Origin: Bacillota bacterium
GTDB lineage: Bacteria > Bacillota > Clostridia > DSM-8532
Length of the DNA stretch: 64,000 nt
Assembly: GCA_023415825.1 (NCBI GenBank)
Contig: JAEZJF010000012.1
Location: 122,017 to 186,016, forward strand
Direction of reading: 5' to 3'
Shown: positions 42,347-51,614 of the stretch, piece by piece
How the letters are laid out: the number at the start of each line of letters is the position of its first letter
Position numbering within the stretch: the stretch's first letter is position 1
Notes under the pieces: generated by a model
The model's input: only the letters and a program-made list of their open reading frames with translations
Told to the model about the DNA's origin: nothing
The model's database searches: none
Made by a program: the position numbers and the translations under genes

Positions 42347-42862
42347 ATGAACAGGCATGTTCTGTCGGTACTGGTGGAAAACCAGTCAGGCGTTCTAAGC
42401 CGAGTATCCGGACTCTTCAGCCGAAGGGGGTACAACATCGACAGTTTGTCGGTGGGGGAAACCGAGGATCCAAAGGTATCCCGTATGACCATTGTGGTCC
42501 GGGGAGATGATTACATTCTGGAGCAGATTAAAAAACAGCTCAATAAGCTTATCGACGTGATTAAAATTGTGGAGCTGAACACTCAACTATCTGTATTCAG
42601 AGAGCTTGCGCTCATCAAGGTTAAGACATCCATGGCTACCAGGGCCTCCATCATTGAGATTGTGGATATCTTCAGAGCTAAGATTGTGGATGTGTCCAAT
42701 GAGACACTCACCATTGAAATGACGGGTGATGAAGGGAAAATTGAAGCCTTTATCAATCTGATGGAACCCTATGGTATTGCTGAAATTGTCCGAACTGGGC
42801 TGACCGCCCTTGAAAGAGGTAATAAGGAAATTAAAAATCAACGGAAATATGAGGAGGATTAA
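42347..42862 (+). CDS. ilvN: Acetolactate synthase small regulatory subunit
   Basis: The 171-residue product has an N-terminal ACT domain (HVLSVLVENQSGVLSRVSGL, FSRRGYNIDSLSVG) and the conserved C-terminal domain (ELALIKVKTSMATRASIIEI, MEPYGIAEIVRTGLTALERG). It confers activity and valine feedback control on the catalytic subunit. I chose ATG 42347 behind AAGGAAG; GTG 42338 would lie inside the ribosome-binding site. It ends four bases before ilvC. Confidence 0.95.
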   Translation: MNRHVLSVLVENQSGVLSRVSGLFSRRGYNIDSLSVGETEDPKVSRMTIVVRGDDYILEQIKKQLNKLIDVIKIVELNTQLSVFRELALIKVKTSMATRASIIEIVDIFRAKIVDVSNETLTIEMTGDEGKIEAFINLMEPYGIAEIVRTGLTALERGNKEIKNQRKYEED

Positions 42863-42865
42863 TTC

Positions 42866-43855
42866 ATGGCTAAGATGTATTATGAAAAGGATTGTAATCT
42901 GGGACTTTTAAGTGGGAAGACTGTTGCGGTTATTGGTTATGGAAGCCAAGGACACGCACATGCGCTTAATTTGAATGAATCGGGTGTGGATGTAGTTGTC
43001 GGTCTTTATGAAGGCAGCAAGTCCTGGAAGCTTGCCACCGATGCCGGTTTGAAAGTGGCCACTGCCGGTGAAGCCGCTAAACAGGCTGATATAATCATGA
43101 TTCTGGTCAATGATGAAAAGCAACCCAAGCTTTATCAGGAGAGCATCGGACCTAATCTTAAGGCTGGCAAAAGTTTGGTTTTTGCCCACGGCTTTAATAT
43201 TCATTTTGGTCAAATCGTTCCCCCCAGTGATGTCAATGTCTTTATGGTGGCTCCCAAGGGACCCGGCCATACCGTAAGAAGCCAGTTCCAGGAAGGTAAA
43301 GGCGTTCCCTGCCTGATTGCAGTACATCAGAATGCGACCGGGGATGCCAAGGATTTGGCTCTGGCCTACGCAGCAGGTATTGGTGGAGCAAGAGCGGGCA
43401 TTCTCGAAACCACCTTTAAAGAAGAAACAGAGACAGACCTCTTCGGAGAGCAGGCTGTTCTTTGCGGCGGCGTGTCTGAGCTTATGAGAGCAGGCTTCGA
43501 AACACTTGTTGAAGCGGGTTATCAGCCGGAGAGCGCCTATTTTGAATGCCTTCATGAGATGAAGCTTATTGTAGACCTGATTAATAAGGGCGGCTTGAGC
43601 TTTATGCGCTATTCCATTTCGGATACCGCCGAATATGGCGATTATGTAACCGGTAAGCGCATTATTACAGAGGAAACCCGCAAGGAAATGAAGAAGGTTC
43701 TCCATGAGATTCAGGATGGTACCTTCGCTCGCAACTGGATCCTTGAAAATCAAGCCAACCGCCCCTACTTTAACGCCAGGAGAAGAATGGAGCAGGAGAG
43801 CCAAGTCGAGATCGTTGGCAAAGACCTCCGTAAGATGATGAGCTGGAATAAGTGA
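42866..43855 (+). CDS. ilvC: Ketol-acid reductoisomerase (class I)
   Basis: IlvC isomerises and reduces acetolactate and acetohydroxybutyrate. The 329 residues fit the short class I form. The Rossmann motif is VAVIGYGSQGHAHALNL; FAHGFNIHFGQI, APKGPGHTVR and the metal-site E and D residues in FGEQAVLCGG and YFECLHEMKLIVDL are present. AGGAGG precedes the ATG. Confidence 0.98.
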   Translation: MAKMYYEKDCNLGLLSGKTVAVIGYGSQGHAHALNLNESGVDVVVGLYEGSKSWKLATDAGLKVATAGEAAKQADIIMILVNDEKQPKLYQESIGPNLKAGKSLVFAHGFNIHFGQIVPPSDVNVFMVAPKGPGHTVRSQFQEGKGVPCLIAVHQNATGDAKDLALAYAAGIGGARAGILETTFKEETETDLFGEQAVLCGGVSELMRAGFETLVEAGYQPESAYFECLHEMKLIVDLINKGGLSFMRYSISDTAEYGDYVTGKRIITEETRKEMKKVLHEIQDGTFARNWILENQANRPYFNARRRMEQESQVEIVGKDLRKMMSWNK

Positions 43856-43883
43856 GCAGAAGTAATAGTAGGATGGTGATTTT

Positions 43884-45419
43884 ATGTCAAACAGAGTTTA
43901 TATTTTTGATACGACATTAAGAGACGGCGAGCAATCCCCGGGCTGCAGCATGAATCTCCAGGAGAAAATGGAGGTCGCCAGACAGCTTGAACGCCTGAAG
44001 GTCGACGTTATTGAGGCAGGCTTCGCCATTGCATCGCCCGGTGATTTCCAATCGGTAAAGGCTATTGCTGAAACAATTAAGGATTGTACAGTGGCAAGTC
44101 TCTCCAGAGCCTTGCCCCAGGATATCGACAGATCCTGGGAAGCTTTAAAAAATGCTGCAAATCCGAGAATTCATACTTTCCTAGCCACCTCGGACATCCA
44201 TATGCGATATAAGCTCAAAATGTCTCCGGAAGACGTTCTGGAACGAGCAAGAAGTATGGTAGCTCATGCAAAAAAATACTGCTCCGATGTGGAATTCTCT
44301 GCCGAGGATGCCACCAGAAGTCAACCGGAATTCCTTTATCGTGTCTTTGAGGCGGCTATCAATGCAGGCGCTACTGTCATTAATGTGCCTGACACAGTGG
44401 GTTATACCACCTCTGATGAATTTTATGAGCTCATCAAAAATATTCGAAATAATGTGCCAAATATTGATAAGGCCATTATTGCCGTGCATTGCCATAACGA
44501 TCTCGGTATGGCCGTAGCCAATACGCTTGCGGCTGCCAGAGCCGGTGCTACCCAGTTGGAGTGTACTATAAACGGTATTGGGGAGCGGGCCGGAAATGCC
44601 GCTCTTGAAGAAATTGTCATGGCCCTTAAAACAAGGTCCCCTCTCTTTAATGCTGACTGTCGCATTGATACGACACAGATTCACCGGACTTCAAGGCTCT
44701 TGAGCAGCATTACGGGTGTATCGGTACAGCCCAATAAGGCCATAGTAGGTGCCAATGCTTTTGCCCATGAATCAGGCATTCACCAGCATGGGATTCTAGC
44801 CGAAAAAACCACTTATGAGATCATGACACCTGAATCCGTCGGTCTTACCCAAAATAACATGGTATTAGGCAAGCATTCAGGGCGGCATGCCTTTGAGGAT
44901 CGCCTTAAGACCATGGGCTATCAGCTCACCAAGGAAGAGCTGGACCAGACCTTTGAAAAGTTCAAGGTTCTGGCCGACAAGAAAAAAGTGGTTCAGGACG
45001 CTGATATTGAGGTGCTTCTGGCCCAGAAGGCAGTAGAAATACCTGAAACCTACAAGCTGGATCGCTTTGTCATCAATACCGGCAATACTATTACTGCTAC
45101 GGCATCAGTAAGGCTTATCAAGCAAAACGGCGAGAATGCGGTTATTGAAGAAGTCTCCACCGGAGATGGGCCCATGGACGCCGCCTTTAAGGCTATTGAG
45201 AAAATCGCTGGGATATCCTTTATCCTTGAGGATTACAGGCTGCGTTCCGTTACCGAAGGCCAGGATGCCCAGGGTGAAGCCCATGTGAAGATTCGGCGGG
45301 ATACTCATGTTTATACCGGTAAGGGCGTCAGTACCGACGTCTTTGAGGCCAGTGTGCTTTCTTATATCAATGCTATTAATAAGATGATTTATGAGGAAAA
45401 GCTGGAAGAACAGGGCTAA
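43884..45419 (+). CDS. leuA: 2-isopropylmalate synthase
   Basis: LeuA condenses 2-ketoisovalerate with acetyl-CoA, the committed step to leucine. The 511-residue product has FDTTLRDGEQSPGCSM, the metal-binding HCHNDLGMAVANTLAA, the GERAGNAALEEIVMAL signature and a C-terminal LeuA allosteric domain that normally mediates leucine inhibition. It follows ilvC by 28 bases and is followed by the related cimA. Confidence 0.96.
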   Translation: MSNRVYIFDTTLRDGEQSPGCSMNLQEKMEVARQLERLKVDVIEAGFAIASPGDFQSVKAIAETIKDCTVASLSRALPQDIDRSWEALKNAANPRIHTFLATSDIHMRYKLKMSPEDVLERARSMVAHAKKYCSDVEFSAEDATRSQPEFLYRVFEAAINAGATVINVPDTVGYTTSDEFYELIKNIRNNVPNIDKAIIAVHCHNDLGMAVANTLAAARAGATQLECTINGIGERAGNAALEEIVMALKTRSPLFNADCRIDTTQIHRTSRLLSSITGVSVQPNKAIVGANAFAHESGIHQHGILAEKTTYEIMTPESVGLTQNNMVLGKHSGRHAFEDRLKTMGYQLTKEELDQTFEKFKVLADKKKVVQDADIEVLLAQKAVEIPETYKLDRFVINTGNTITATASVRLIKQNGENAVIEEVSTGDGPMDAAFKAIEKIAGISFILEDYRLRSVTEGQDAQGEAHVKIRRDTHVYTGKGVSTDVFEASVLSYINAINKMIYEEKLEEQG

Positions 45420-45459
45420 GGGACTGTCATCAATGATTAATGGAGAGAGGAGAGGCAAC

Positions 45460-47049
45460 ATGCTGCAAAAAGTTGATATTTTTGATTCCACGCTGCGCGA
45501 TGGGGCACAAGCTGAAGGAATTTCATTCTCAGTTGAAGATAAACTCAAGGTTGTTAAAGCCCTGGACGAATTAGGTGTTGCCTATATTGAGGCAGGAAAT
45601 CCGGGATCTAACCCCAAGGATATTGAGTTCTTTGACAGAATGAGAAGTGTAACGTTAAAAACGGCCAAACTGACTGCCTTTGGCAGTACCAGAAGGCGAG
45701 ACATTACTGTCGAGGAAGATAAAAATGTCCAATCCCTTCTTTCGGCTTTTACACCTGTAGTGGCTCTATTCGGAAAAAGCTGGGATTTCCATGTCACTGA
45801 TATTATTCAAACAACTCTGGAAGAGAATCTCAGGATGATTAAGGAGACTGTTGCTTTCTTTAAACAGAAGAGCAAGGAAGTCATATTTGACGCCGAGCAT
45901 TTCTTTGATGGCTACAAAAGCAATCCTGATTATGCCATGAAAGCGCTCGAAGCTGCGGCAGAGGGTGGAGCGGATTGCCTGGTTCTTTGTGACACCAATG
46001 GCGGCACCTTCCCCAACGAAGTCTTTGATATTGTAAAATCAGTGAGGGAAACCTTCAAAGTTAAAATCGGTATTCATACCCATAATGATTGCGGTATGGC
46101 TGTTGCAAATGCAATTATGGCTGTTGAAGCCGGAGCGCAGCATATTCAGGGTACTTATAACGGGTTTGGTGAACGATGCGGAAATGCCAACTTAAGTACG
46201 ATCATTCCCAACTTGCAGCTTAAGAAAAAGTATCTCTGCATACCCGAGGATAAGCTGAAAAACCTGACTTTCACAGCCAGGAAGACTGCTGAAATCGCCA
46301 ATATTACCTTGAACGAACGGGATCCCTATGTGGGGAACAGTGCCTTTGCCCATAAAGGAGGCATGCATATCGATGGGGTATGCAAGGCATCAAGCTCCTT
46401 TGAGCATGTCGATCCCGAGCTTATAGGAAATAAAAGGCGGTTCCTGATGTCCGAGGTGGCAGGCCGTAAAACCATTCTGGATAAAATCCGTGAGATAAAC
46501 CCAGTCATCAATAAAGAATCCCAGGAAACAGAAGCCATTATCCAAAGGCTCAAGGAGCTGGAGCATCAGGGCTACCAGTTCGAGGGAGCGGAGAGCACCT
46601 TTGAGCTTGTCATCCGTAAGCAGCTTGGCAAATACAAGCCCTTTTTTGAACTGGAGAAGTTTAAGCTCATGACTGAGCAGCCGACAAAATCAGGGCTTTC
46701 GGCCTCAGCTCTTATCAAGGTTACGGTGGATGGACAATCGGAGATTACGGCAGCCGAGGGAGATGGTCCTGTCCATGCCCTGGACAAAGCCCTCAGAAAA
46801 GCCCTGGAGGTCTTTTACCCCGAGCTCTCCCACGTACATCTGACCGACTTCAAGGTGCGCGTGATTGACTCTCAATCGGCTACTGCAGCCAAGGTACGCG
46901 TTCTCATTGAATCCACCGACGGCGAGTCCATATGGACGACTGTCGGGGTTTCCACTGACATTATCGAAGCCAGCTGGATTGCTCTGGTGGATTCTATCGA
47001 ATATAAACTTTTAAAAGAGCTTGAAAAGAAGATAAAAGTCTATTTATGA
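45460..47049 (+). CDS. cimA: Citramalate synthase
   Basis: CimA condenses pyruvate with acetyl-CoA to (R)-citramalate, opening the threonine-independent route to 2-ketobutyrate and isoleucine. The 529-residue product has the CimA-type opening VDIFDSTLRDGAQAEGISFS, YIEAGNPGSNPKD, HTHNDCGMAVANAIMAVEAG and GFGERCGNANLSTIIPNL, with a C-terminal allosteric domain. AQAEGISFS rather than EQSPG separates it from LeuA. LeuCD and LeuB, encoded next, are known to process citramalate as well. I start at ATG 45460 because the longer frame would overlap leuA without a ribosome-binding site. Confidence 0.93.
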   Translation: MLQKVDIFDSTLRDGAQAEGISFSVEDKLKVVKALDELGVAYIEAGNPGSNPKDIEFFDRMRSVTLKTAKLTAFGSTRRRDITVEEDKNVQSLLSAFTPVVALFGKSWDFHVTDIIQTTLEENLRMIKETVAFFKQKSKEVIFDAEHFFDGYKSNPDYAMKALEAAAEGGADCLVLCDTNGGTFPNEVFDIVKSVRETFKVKIGIHTHNDCGMAVANAIMAVEAGAQHIQGTYNGFGERCGNANLSTIIPNLQLKKKYLCIPEDKLKNLTFTARKTAEIANITLNERDPYVGNSAFAHKGGMHIDGVCKASSSFEHVDPELIGNKRRFLMSEVAGRKTILDKIREINPVINKESQETEAIIQRLKELEHQGYQFEGAESTFELVIRKQLGKYKPFFELEKFKLMTEQPTKSGLSASALIKVTVDGQSEITAAEGDGPVHALDKALRKALEVFYPELSHVHLTDFKVRVIDSQSATAAKVRVLIESTDGESIWTTVGVSTDIIEASWIALVDSIEYKLLKELEKKIKVYL

Positions 47050-47065
47050 CAGGAGGAAATACAAT

Positions 47066-48334
47066 ATGGGAATGACCATGACACAAAAAATCCTGGCCAA
47101 CCACACCGGCTTAAAAGAAGTGGTGCCAGGTCAACTGATAGAAGCTGATCTCGACCTGGTGCTGGGAAACGACATAACCACTCCTGTCGCCGTTAATGAA
47201 TTTAAGAAGACAGGGGCTACTCAAGTATTTGACAAAAGCAAGATCGCGATAGTTCCCGACCACTTTACACCCAATAAAGACATTAAGGCTGCCGAGCAAT
47301 GTAAAATGCTTCGTGAGTTTGCTCATGAAATGAATGTAGAGAATTACTTTGAAATCGGAGAGATGGGGATTGAGCACTGTCTTATTCCCGAAAAGGGTCT
47401 TGCGGTTCCGGGAGACCTTATTATCGGGGCGGATTCCCACACCTGCACTTATGGCGCGCTGGGTGCATTTTCAACAGGCGTAGGAAGTACCGATATGGCT
47501 GCCGGAATGGCAACCGGCAAGTGCTGGTTTAAAGTGCCCTCGGCTCTCAAATTCAATTTGACAGGTAAACCCCAGGGCTGGGTATCCGGTAAGGACGTCA
47601 TTCTTCATATCATCGGCATGATAGGCGTTGATGGCGCTCTCTATAAGTCCATGGAATTTATGGGTGATGGACTTCAACACCTGTCAATGGACGACCGCCT
47701 TACTATGGCCAATATGGCTATTGAAGCAGGGGCTAAAAATGGCATCTTCATTGTGGACGACAAAACCCTGGACTATGTGAAAGAGCATTCAACAAAGCCC
47801 TATAAGGTCTATGAGCCCGATGACGACGCAGAATATGATGAAGTTTATGACATTGATTTAAGCTCATTGCGTCCAACCGTATCATTTCCGCATCTTCCTG
47901 ACAATACCCGTACCATTGACAATGTTGGAGATGTAGCTGTTGATCAGGTGGTCATCGGCTCCTGCACCAACGGACGTATTGAGGATCTCCGGGTTGCAGC
48001 CAAGCTTTTAAAAGGAAATAAAGTTAAGAAGGGCGTACGCGTCATTGTATTCCCAGGAACTCAAAATATTTATCTTCAAGCCATTAAGGAAGGGCTTGTC
48101 ACCGACATGGTGGAGGCCGGTGCGGTGGTTTCCACACCCACGTGCGGCCCCTGTCTGGGTGGGCACATGGGCATACTGGCTAAGGGTGAGAGAGCTGTTT
48201 CCACCACTAACCGTAACTTTGTGGGAAGAATGGGGCATCCGGAATCCGAGGTATATCTGGCAAGTCCGGCCGTCGCGGCAGCATCGGCCCTGACAGGCAA
48301 GATTACCGATCCGGACAGCATTATGAAGAGATAG
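47066..48334 (+). CDS. leuC: 3-isopropylmalate dehydratase large subunit
   Basis: LeuC binds the 4Fe-4S cluster of isopropylmalate isomerase. The 422-residue product has GADSHTCTYGALGAFSTGVG, IGSCTNGRIEDLRVAAKLLK and TPTCGPCLGGHMG, giving the three cluster cysteines. The length fits the archaeal/clostridial short type. AGGAGGAAA precedes the ATG. With LeuD it should also isomerise citramalate in the CimA route. Confidence 0.96.
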   Translation: MGMTMTQKILANHTGLKEVVPGQLIEADLDLVLGNDITTPVAVNEFKKTGATQVFDKSKIAIVPDHFTPNKDIKAAEQCKMLREFAHEMNVENYFEIGEMGIEHCLIPEKGLAVPGDLIIGADSHTCTYGALGAFSTGVGSTDMAAGMATGKCWFKVPSALKFNLTGKPQGWVSGKDVILHIIGMIGVDGALYKSMEFMGDGLQHLSMDDRLTMANMAIEAGAKNGIFIVDDKTLDYVKEHSTKPYKVYEPDDDAEYDEVYDIDLSSLRPTVSFPHLPDNTRTIDNVGDVAVDQVVIGSCTNGRIEDLRVAAKLLKGNKVKKGVRVIVFPGTQNIYLQAIKEGLVTDMVEAGAVVSTPTCGPCLGGHMGILAKGERAVSTTNRNFVGRMGHPESEVYLASPAVAAASALTGKITDPDSIMKR

Positions 48335-48347
48335 AGGAGAATAGTCT

Positions 48348-48836
48348 ATGAAAGCAAAAGGTAATGTCTTTCGATATAACGACAATGTAGATACGGATGT
48401 TATTATTCCGGCCCGCTACCTCAATACCTCGGATGCCAATGAACTGGCAGCCCATTGTATGGAGGATATTGATAAGGATTTCGTCAAGAATGTGAAGGAA
48501 GGCGACATCATAGTGGCCGATAAAAATTTCGGCTGCGGTTCCTCCCGGGAGCATGCCCCTATTGCCATCAAGGCTTCGGGAATATCATGTGTCATTGCCT
48601 CAACCTTCGCACGTATTTTTTATCGTAATGCCATTAATATCGGCCTTCCCATCGTGGAATGCGAAGAGGCTGTAAAAGGTATTGAAGCCGGAGATGAGGT
48701 TGAGGTTGACTTTGACACCGGCGTTATACACAACCTCACCAAGGGAGCGAGCTATCAGGCTCAGGCCTTTCCGGACTTTATGCAAAAAATAATGGCCGCC
48801 AATGGACTGGTGAACTATATCAGGAGGCAATCATGA
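48348..48836 (+). CDS. leuD: 3-isopropylmalate dehydratase small subunit
   Basis: The 162-residue swivel subunit of isopropylmalate isomerase shows DNVDTDVIIPARYLNT and the NFGCGSSREHAPIAIKASGI substrate-recognition loop. The short length matches LeuC of the same type. It lies 13 bases after leuC and overlaps leuB by four bases (ATGA). Confidence 0.96.
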   Translation: MKAKGNVFRYNDNVDTDVIIPARYLNTSDANELAAHCMEDIDKDFVKNVKEGDIIVADKNFGCGSSREHAPIAIKASGISCVIASTFARIFYRNAINIGLPIVECEEAVKGIEAGDEVEVDFDTGVIHNLTKGASYQAQAFPDFMQKIMAANGLVNYIRRQS

Positions 48837-49915
48837 ATTATAAAATTGCTGTCATTCCCGGAGACGGGATAGGACCCGAAGTAGTTGAACAAGCTCTTTT
48901 GGTATTAGAAAAAATAGGTCAAACCTTTGGCCACTGTTTTGAAACCCAGAAGGTGCTGGCCGGTGGATGTGCCATCGATGCAACCGGCGAACCCCTTCCC
49001 AGAGAAACAATAGAGGTGTGCAAAAAAAGTGACGCTGTGCTATTAGGCGCAGTAGGAGGCTATAAGTGGGATACCCTTCCGGGTCACTTAAGACCTGAAA
49101 AAGCGCTTCTGGGGCTCCGGGGAGAACTGGGCCTATATGCAAACCTGCGGCCTGCTCTTCTTAATAAGGAGCTTAAAGAGGCCTGCCCTTTAAAGCCCGA
49201 AATTGTAGGGGACAGCATTGATATCATGGTAGTCCGAGAGCTCACTGGGGGCATGTACTTTGGCGACAGAGGCCGACGTGAGGGGAAAATGGGTCAGGAA
49301 GCCTATGACACCGAGGCGTACAGCGTGGGTGAGGTAGAACGCATTGCAAGAATGGCCTTCGACATTGCAAGGAAACGCAATCGTAAGGTTACAAGCGTTG
49401 ACAAGGCCAATATATTGGAAAGCTCCAGACTCTGGCGTGAGGTGGTAACCAGGATTGCCGGTGACTACCCGGATGTAGCTCTTGATCATATGTATGTGGA
49501 CAATGCTGCCATGCAGCTGGTCAGAAATCCCAAACAATTTGATGTTATTGTTACCACTAACATGTTTGGAGATATCTTGTCCGATGAAGCCAGCATGATC
49601 ACAGGCTCTATTGGTATGCTGCCGTCAGCAAGCCTTGGAGAGGGGAGCTTTGGCCTCTATGAGCCTATTCACGGCTCGGCACCCGACATTGCAGGCCAGG
49701 ACAAGGCTAACCCTATTGCTACGCTCTTGTCAGCTGCCATGATGCTTCGGTATACCTTAAACCTTGAGGATGAAGCCAGAAGTATCGAAAAGGCTGTAGA
49801 TGAAGTACTTGAGGAGGGTTGCCGAACGGGTGATATTATGAGCCCCGGCAAGATTCTTGTAGGTACTCGAAAGATGGGCGAGCTTATTATTGGAAGGATT
49901 ATCAGAAAGGCGTGA
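48833..49915 (+). CDS. leuB: 3-isopropylmalate dehydrogenase
   Basis: LeuB oxidatively decarboxylates 3-isopropylmalate with NAD+. The 360-residue product has IAVIPGDGIGPEVVEQALLV, the substrate-binding RELTGGMYFG, DKANILESSRLWREV and NMFGDILSDEASMITGSIGM. It is translationally coupled to leuD. It also serves the citramalate pathway to 2-ketobutyrate. Confidence 0.97.
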   Translation: MNYKIAVIPGDGIGPEVVEQALLVLEKIGQTFGHCFETQKVLAGGCAIDATGEPLPRETIEVCKKSDAVLLGAVGGYKWDTLPGHLRPEKALLGLRGELGLYANLRPALLNKELKEACPLKPEIVGDSIDIMVVRELTGGMYFGDRGRREGKMGQEAYDTEAYSVGEVERIARMAFDIARKRNRKVTSVDKANILESSRLWREVVTRIAGDYPDVALDHMYVDNAAMQLVRNPKQFDVIVTTNMFGDILSDEASMITGSIGMLPSASLGEGSFGLYEPIHGSAPDIAGQDKANPIATLLSAAMMLRYTLNLEDEARSIEKAVDEVLEEGCRTGDIMSPGKILVGTRKMGELIIGRIIRKA

Positions 49916-49916
49916 T

Positions 49917-51581
49917 ATGATGCGCAGCCATGAAGTTAAAACGGGGATTGAACGTGCCCCTCATAGATCTTTATTTAAAGCCCTGGGCCTTACCGATGAG
50001 GAGATGAACCGTCCCTTAATTGGTGTTGTCAGTGCCAAAAGCGAAGTGGTACCGGGGCATATGCACCTGGATAAAATAAGCGAGGCTGTCAAAGCCGGTG
50101 TACGTATGGCGGGGGGCACACCCATGGAGTTTCCGTCCATCGGCGTATGTGACGGCATTGCCATGGGACATATCGGCATGCATTATTCCCTGCCATCCCG
50201 TGAGCTCATCGCCGACAGCCTGGAGTCCATGGCTTTGGCTCAGGGCTTTGATGGACTGGTCCTTATTCCAAACTGCGATAAGATTGTCCCGGGCATGCTT
50301 ATGGGAGCGGCTCGTCTCAATATCCCCGCTATTGTTATAAGCGGCGGTCCCATGCTGGCGGGAAGGGATGGCCAAAGAGGCATCAGCCTTACCAATATGT
50401 TTGAGGCTGTAGGTGCCCTTCAGGCAGGAAAAATCACTGAGGATGAGCTTAAGGCATGTGAGAACAGCGCATGCCCAAGCTGCGGTTCCTGCTCTGGAAT
50501 GTTCACAGCCAACAGTATGAACTGTCTGACCGAGGCCATTGGCATGGCCCTTCCGGGCAACGGCACAATCCCGTCTGTTTATTCAGAACGACTCCGCCTT
50601 GCTAAGCAATCGGGCATGAAGATCATGGAGCTTGTGGAAAAAGACATTAAGCCCCAGGATATTCTAACGAAGGAGGCTTTCCATAACGCCCTTACTGTTG
50701 ATATGGCCCTGGGCTGCAGTACCAACAGCATGCTCCATTTACCGGCTATTGCTTACGAAGCTGGTGTATCCTTCGATCTGGATACTGCGAACCGCATCAG
50801 TGAAAAAACGCCCAACCTCTGTAAATTAGCCCCTGCGGGAAATCACTTCGTTGAGGACCTTTACGCGGCAGGTGGTGTATATGCGGTCATGAAGGAGCTC
50901 TCCAAAAAAGGCTTGTTAAATGAAAATTGTGCTACTGTTTCTGGAAAAACCATAAGTGAGAATATGGCCAAAGCCGTTAATTTAAATCCCAATGTCATAC
51001 GACCCATTGAAAATCCCTATTCCGTAACCGGCGGTATCGCAGTTTTAAAAGGTAATCTGGCTCCTCACGGAAGCGTTGTTAAAAGAAGCGCGGTAGCTGA
51101 GAAGATGCTGGTTCATGAAGGTCCCGCCCGGGTCTTTAACTCTGAGGAAGAGGTCATCAAGGCTATTTTAGGCGGGAAGATCAATAAGGGAGAAGTGGTG
51201 GTCATACGCTATGAAGGTCCTAAAGGCGGGCCCGGCATGCGCGAAATGCTCATGCCAACCTCGGTTCTTGCGGGAATGGGCCTGGATGCAGATGTTGCCC
51301 TTATTACCGATGGCCGATTCAGCGGAGCGACACGCGGGGCATGTATCGGCCATGTTTCACCCGAAGCTGCAGAGGGTGGACCTATTGCTCTGGTTCACGA
51401 CGGCGACATCATCGCAATCGATATGAGAGCCTGCAGCTTGACCTTAAAAGTTTCAGAAGAAGAGCTGGAGCAAAGAAGAGAGGGCTGGGTATGCCCACCG
51501 CCTAAAATCAAAAGCGGTTACTTGGCCAGGTACGTTAAGTTTGTCACCTCTGCCAGCGAAGGGGCTGTTCTCAAAGTATAG
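49917..51581 (+). CDS. ilvD: Dihydroxy-acid dehydratase
   Basis: IlvD dehydrates dihydroxyisovalerate and dihydroxymethylvalerate to the 2-keto acids. The product has SIGVCDGIAMGHIGMHYSLP, LIPNCDKIVPGM, ACPSCGSCSGMFTANSMNCL, the usual Fe-S cysteines, and GPKGGPGMREML. I start at ATG 49917, one base after the leuB stop codon; ATG 49920 is equally possible. A longer frame into leuB is unlikely. About 554 residues, normal. Confidence 0.96.
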   Translation: MMRSHEVKTGIERAPHRSLFKALGLTDEEMNRPLIGVVSAKSEVVPGHMHLDKISEAVKAGVRMAGGTPMEFPSIGVCDGIAMGHIGMHYSLPSRELIADSLESMALAQGFDGLVLIPNCDKIVPGMLMGAARLNIPAIVISGGPMLAGRDGQRGISLTNMFEAVGALQAGKITEDELKACENSACPSCGSCSGMFTANSMNCLTEAIGMALPGNGTIPSVYSERLRLAKQSGMKIMELVEKDIKPQDILTKEAFHNALTVDMALGCSTNSMLHLPAIAYEAGVSFDLDTANRISEKTPNLCKLAPAGNHFVEDLYAAGGVYAVMKELSKKGLLNENCATVSGKTISENMAKAVNLNPNVIRPIENPYSVTGGIAVLKGNLAPHGSVVKRSAVAEKMLVHEGPARVFNSEEEVIKAILGGKINKGEVVVIRYEGPKGGPGMREMLMPTSVLAGMGLDADVALITDGRFSGATRGACIGHVSPEAAEGGPIALVHDGDIIAIDMRACSLTLKVSEEELEQRREGWVCPPPKIKSGYLARYVKFVTSASEGAVLKV

Positions 51582-51614
51582 GAACGTTGAAAAATTTAAG
51601 GAGGTGCTTCTATC

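Noticed and set aside
42908..43804. 298-codon minus-strand frame opposite ilvC
   Set aside because: Antisense shadow of a highly conserved gene; no start signal and low-complexity translation.
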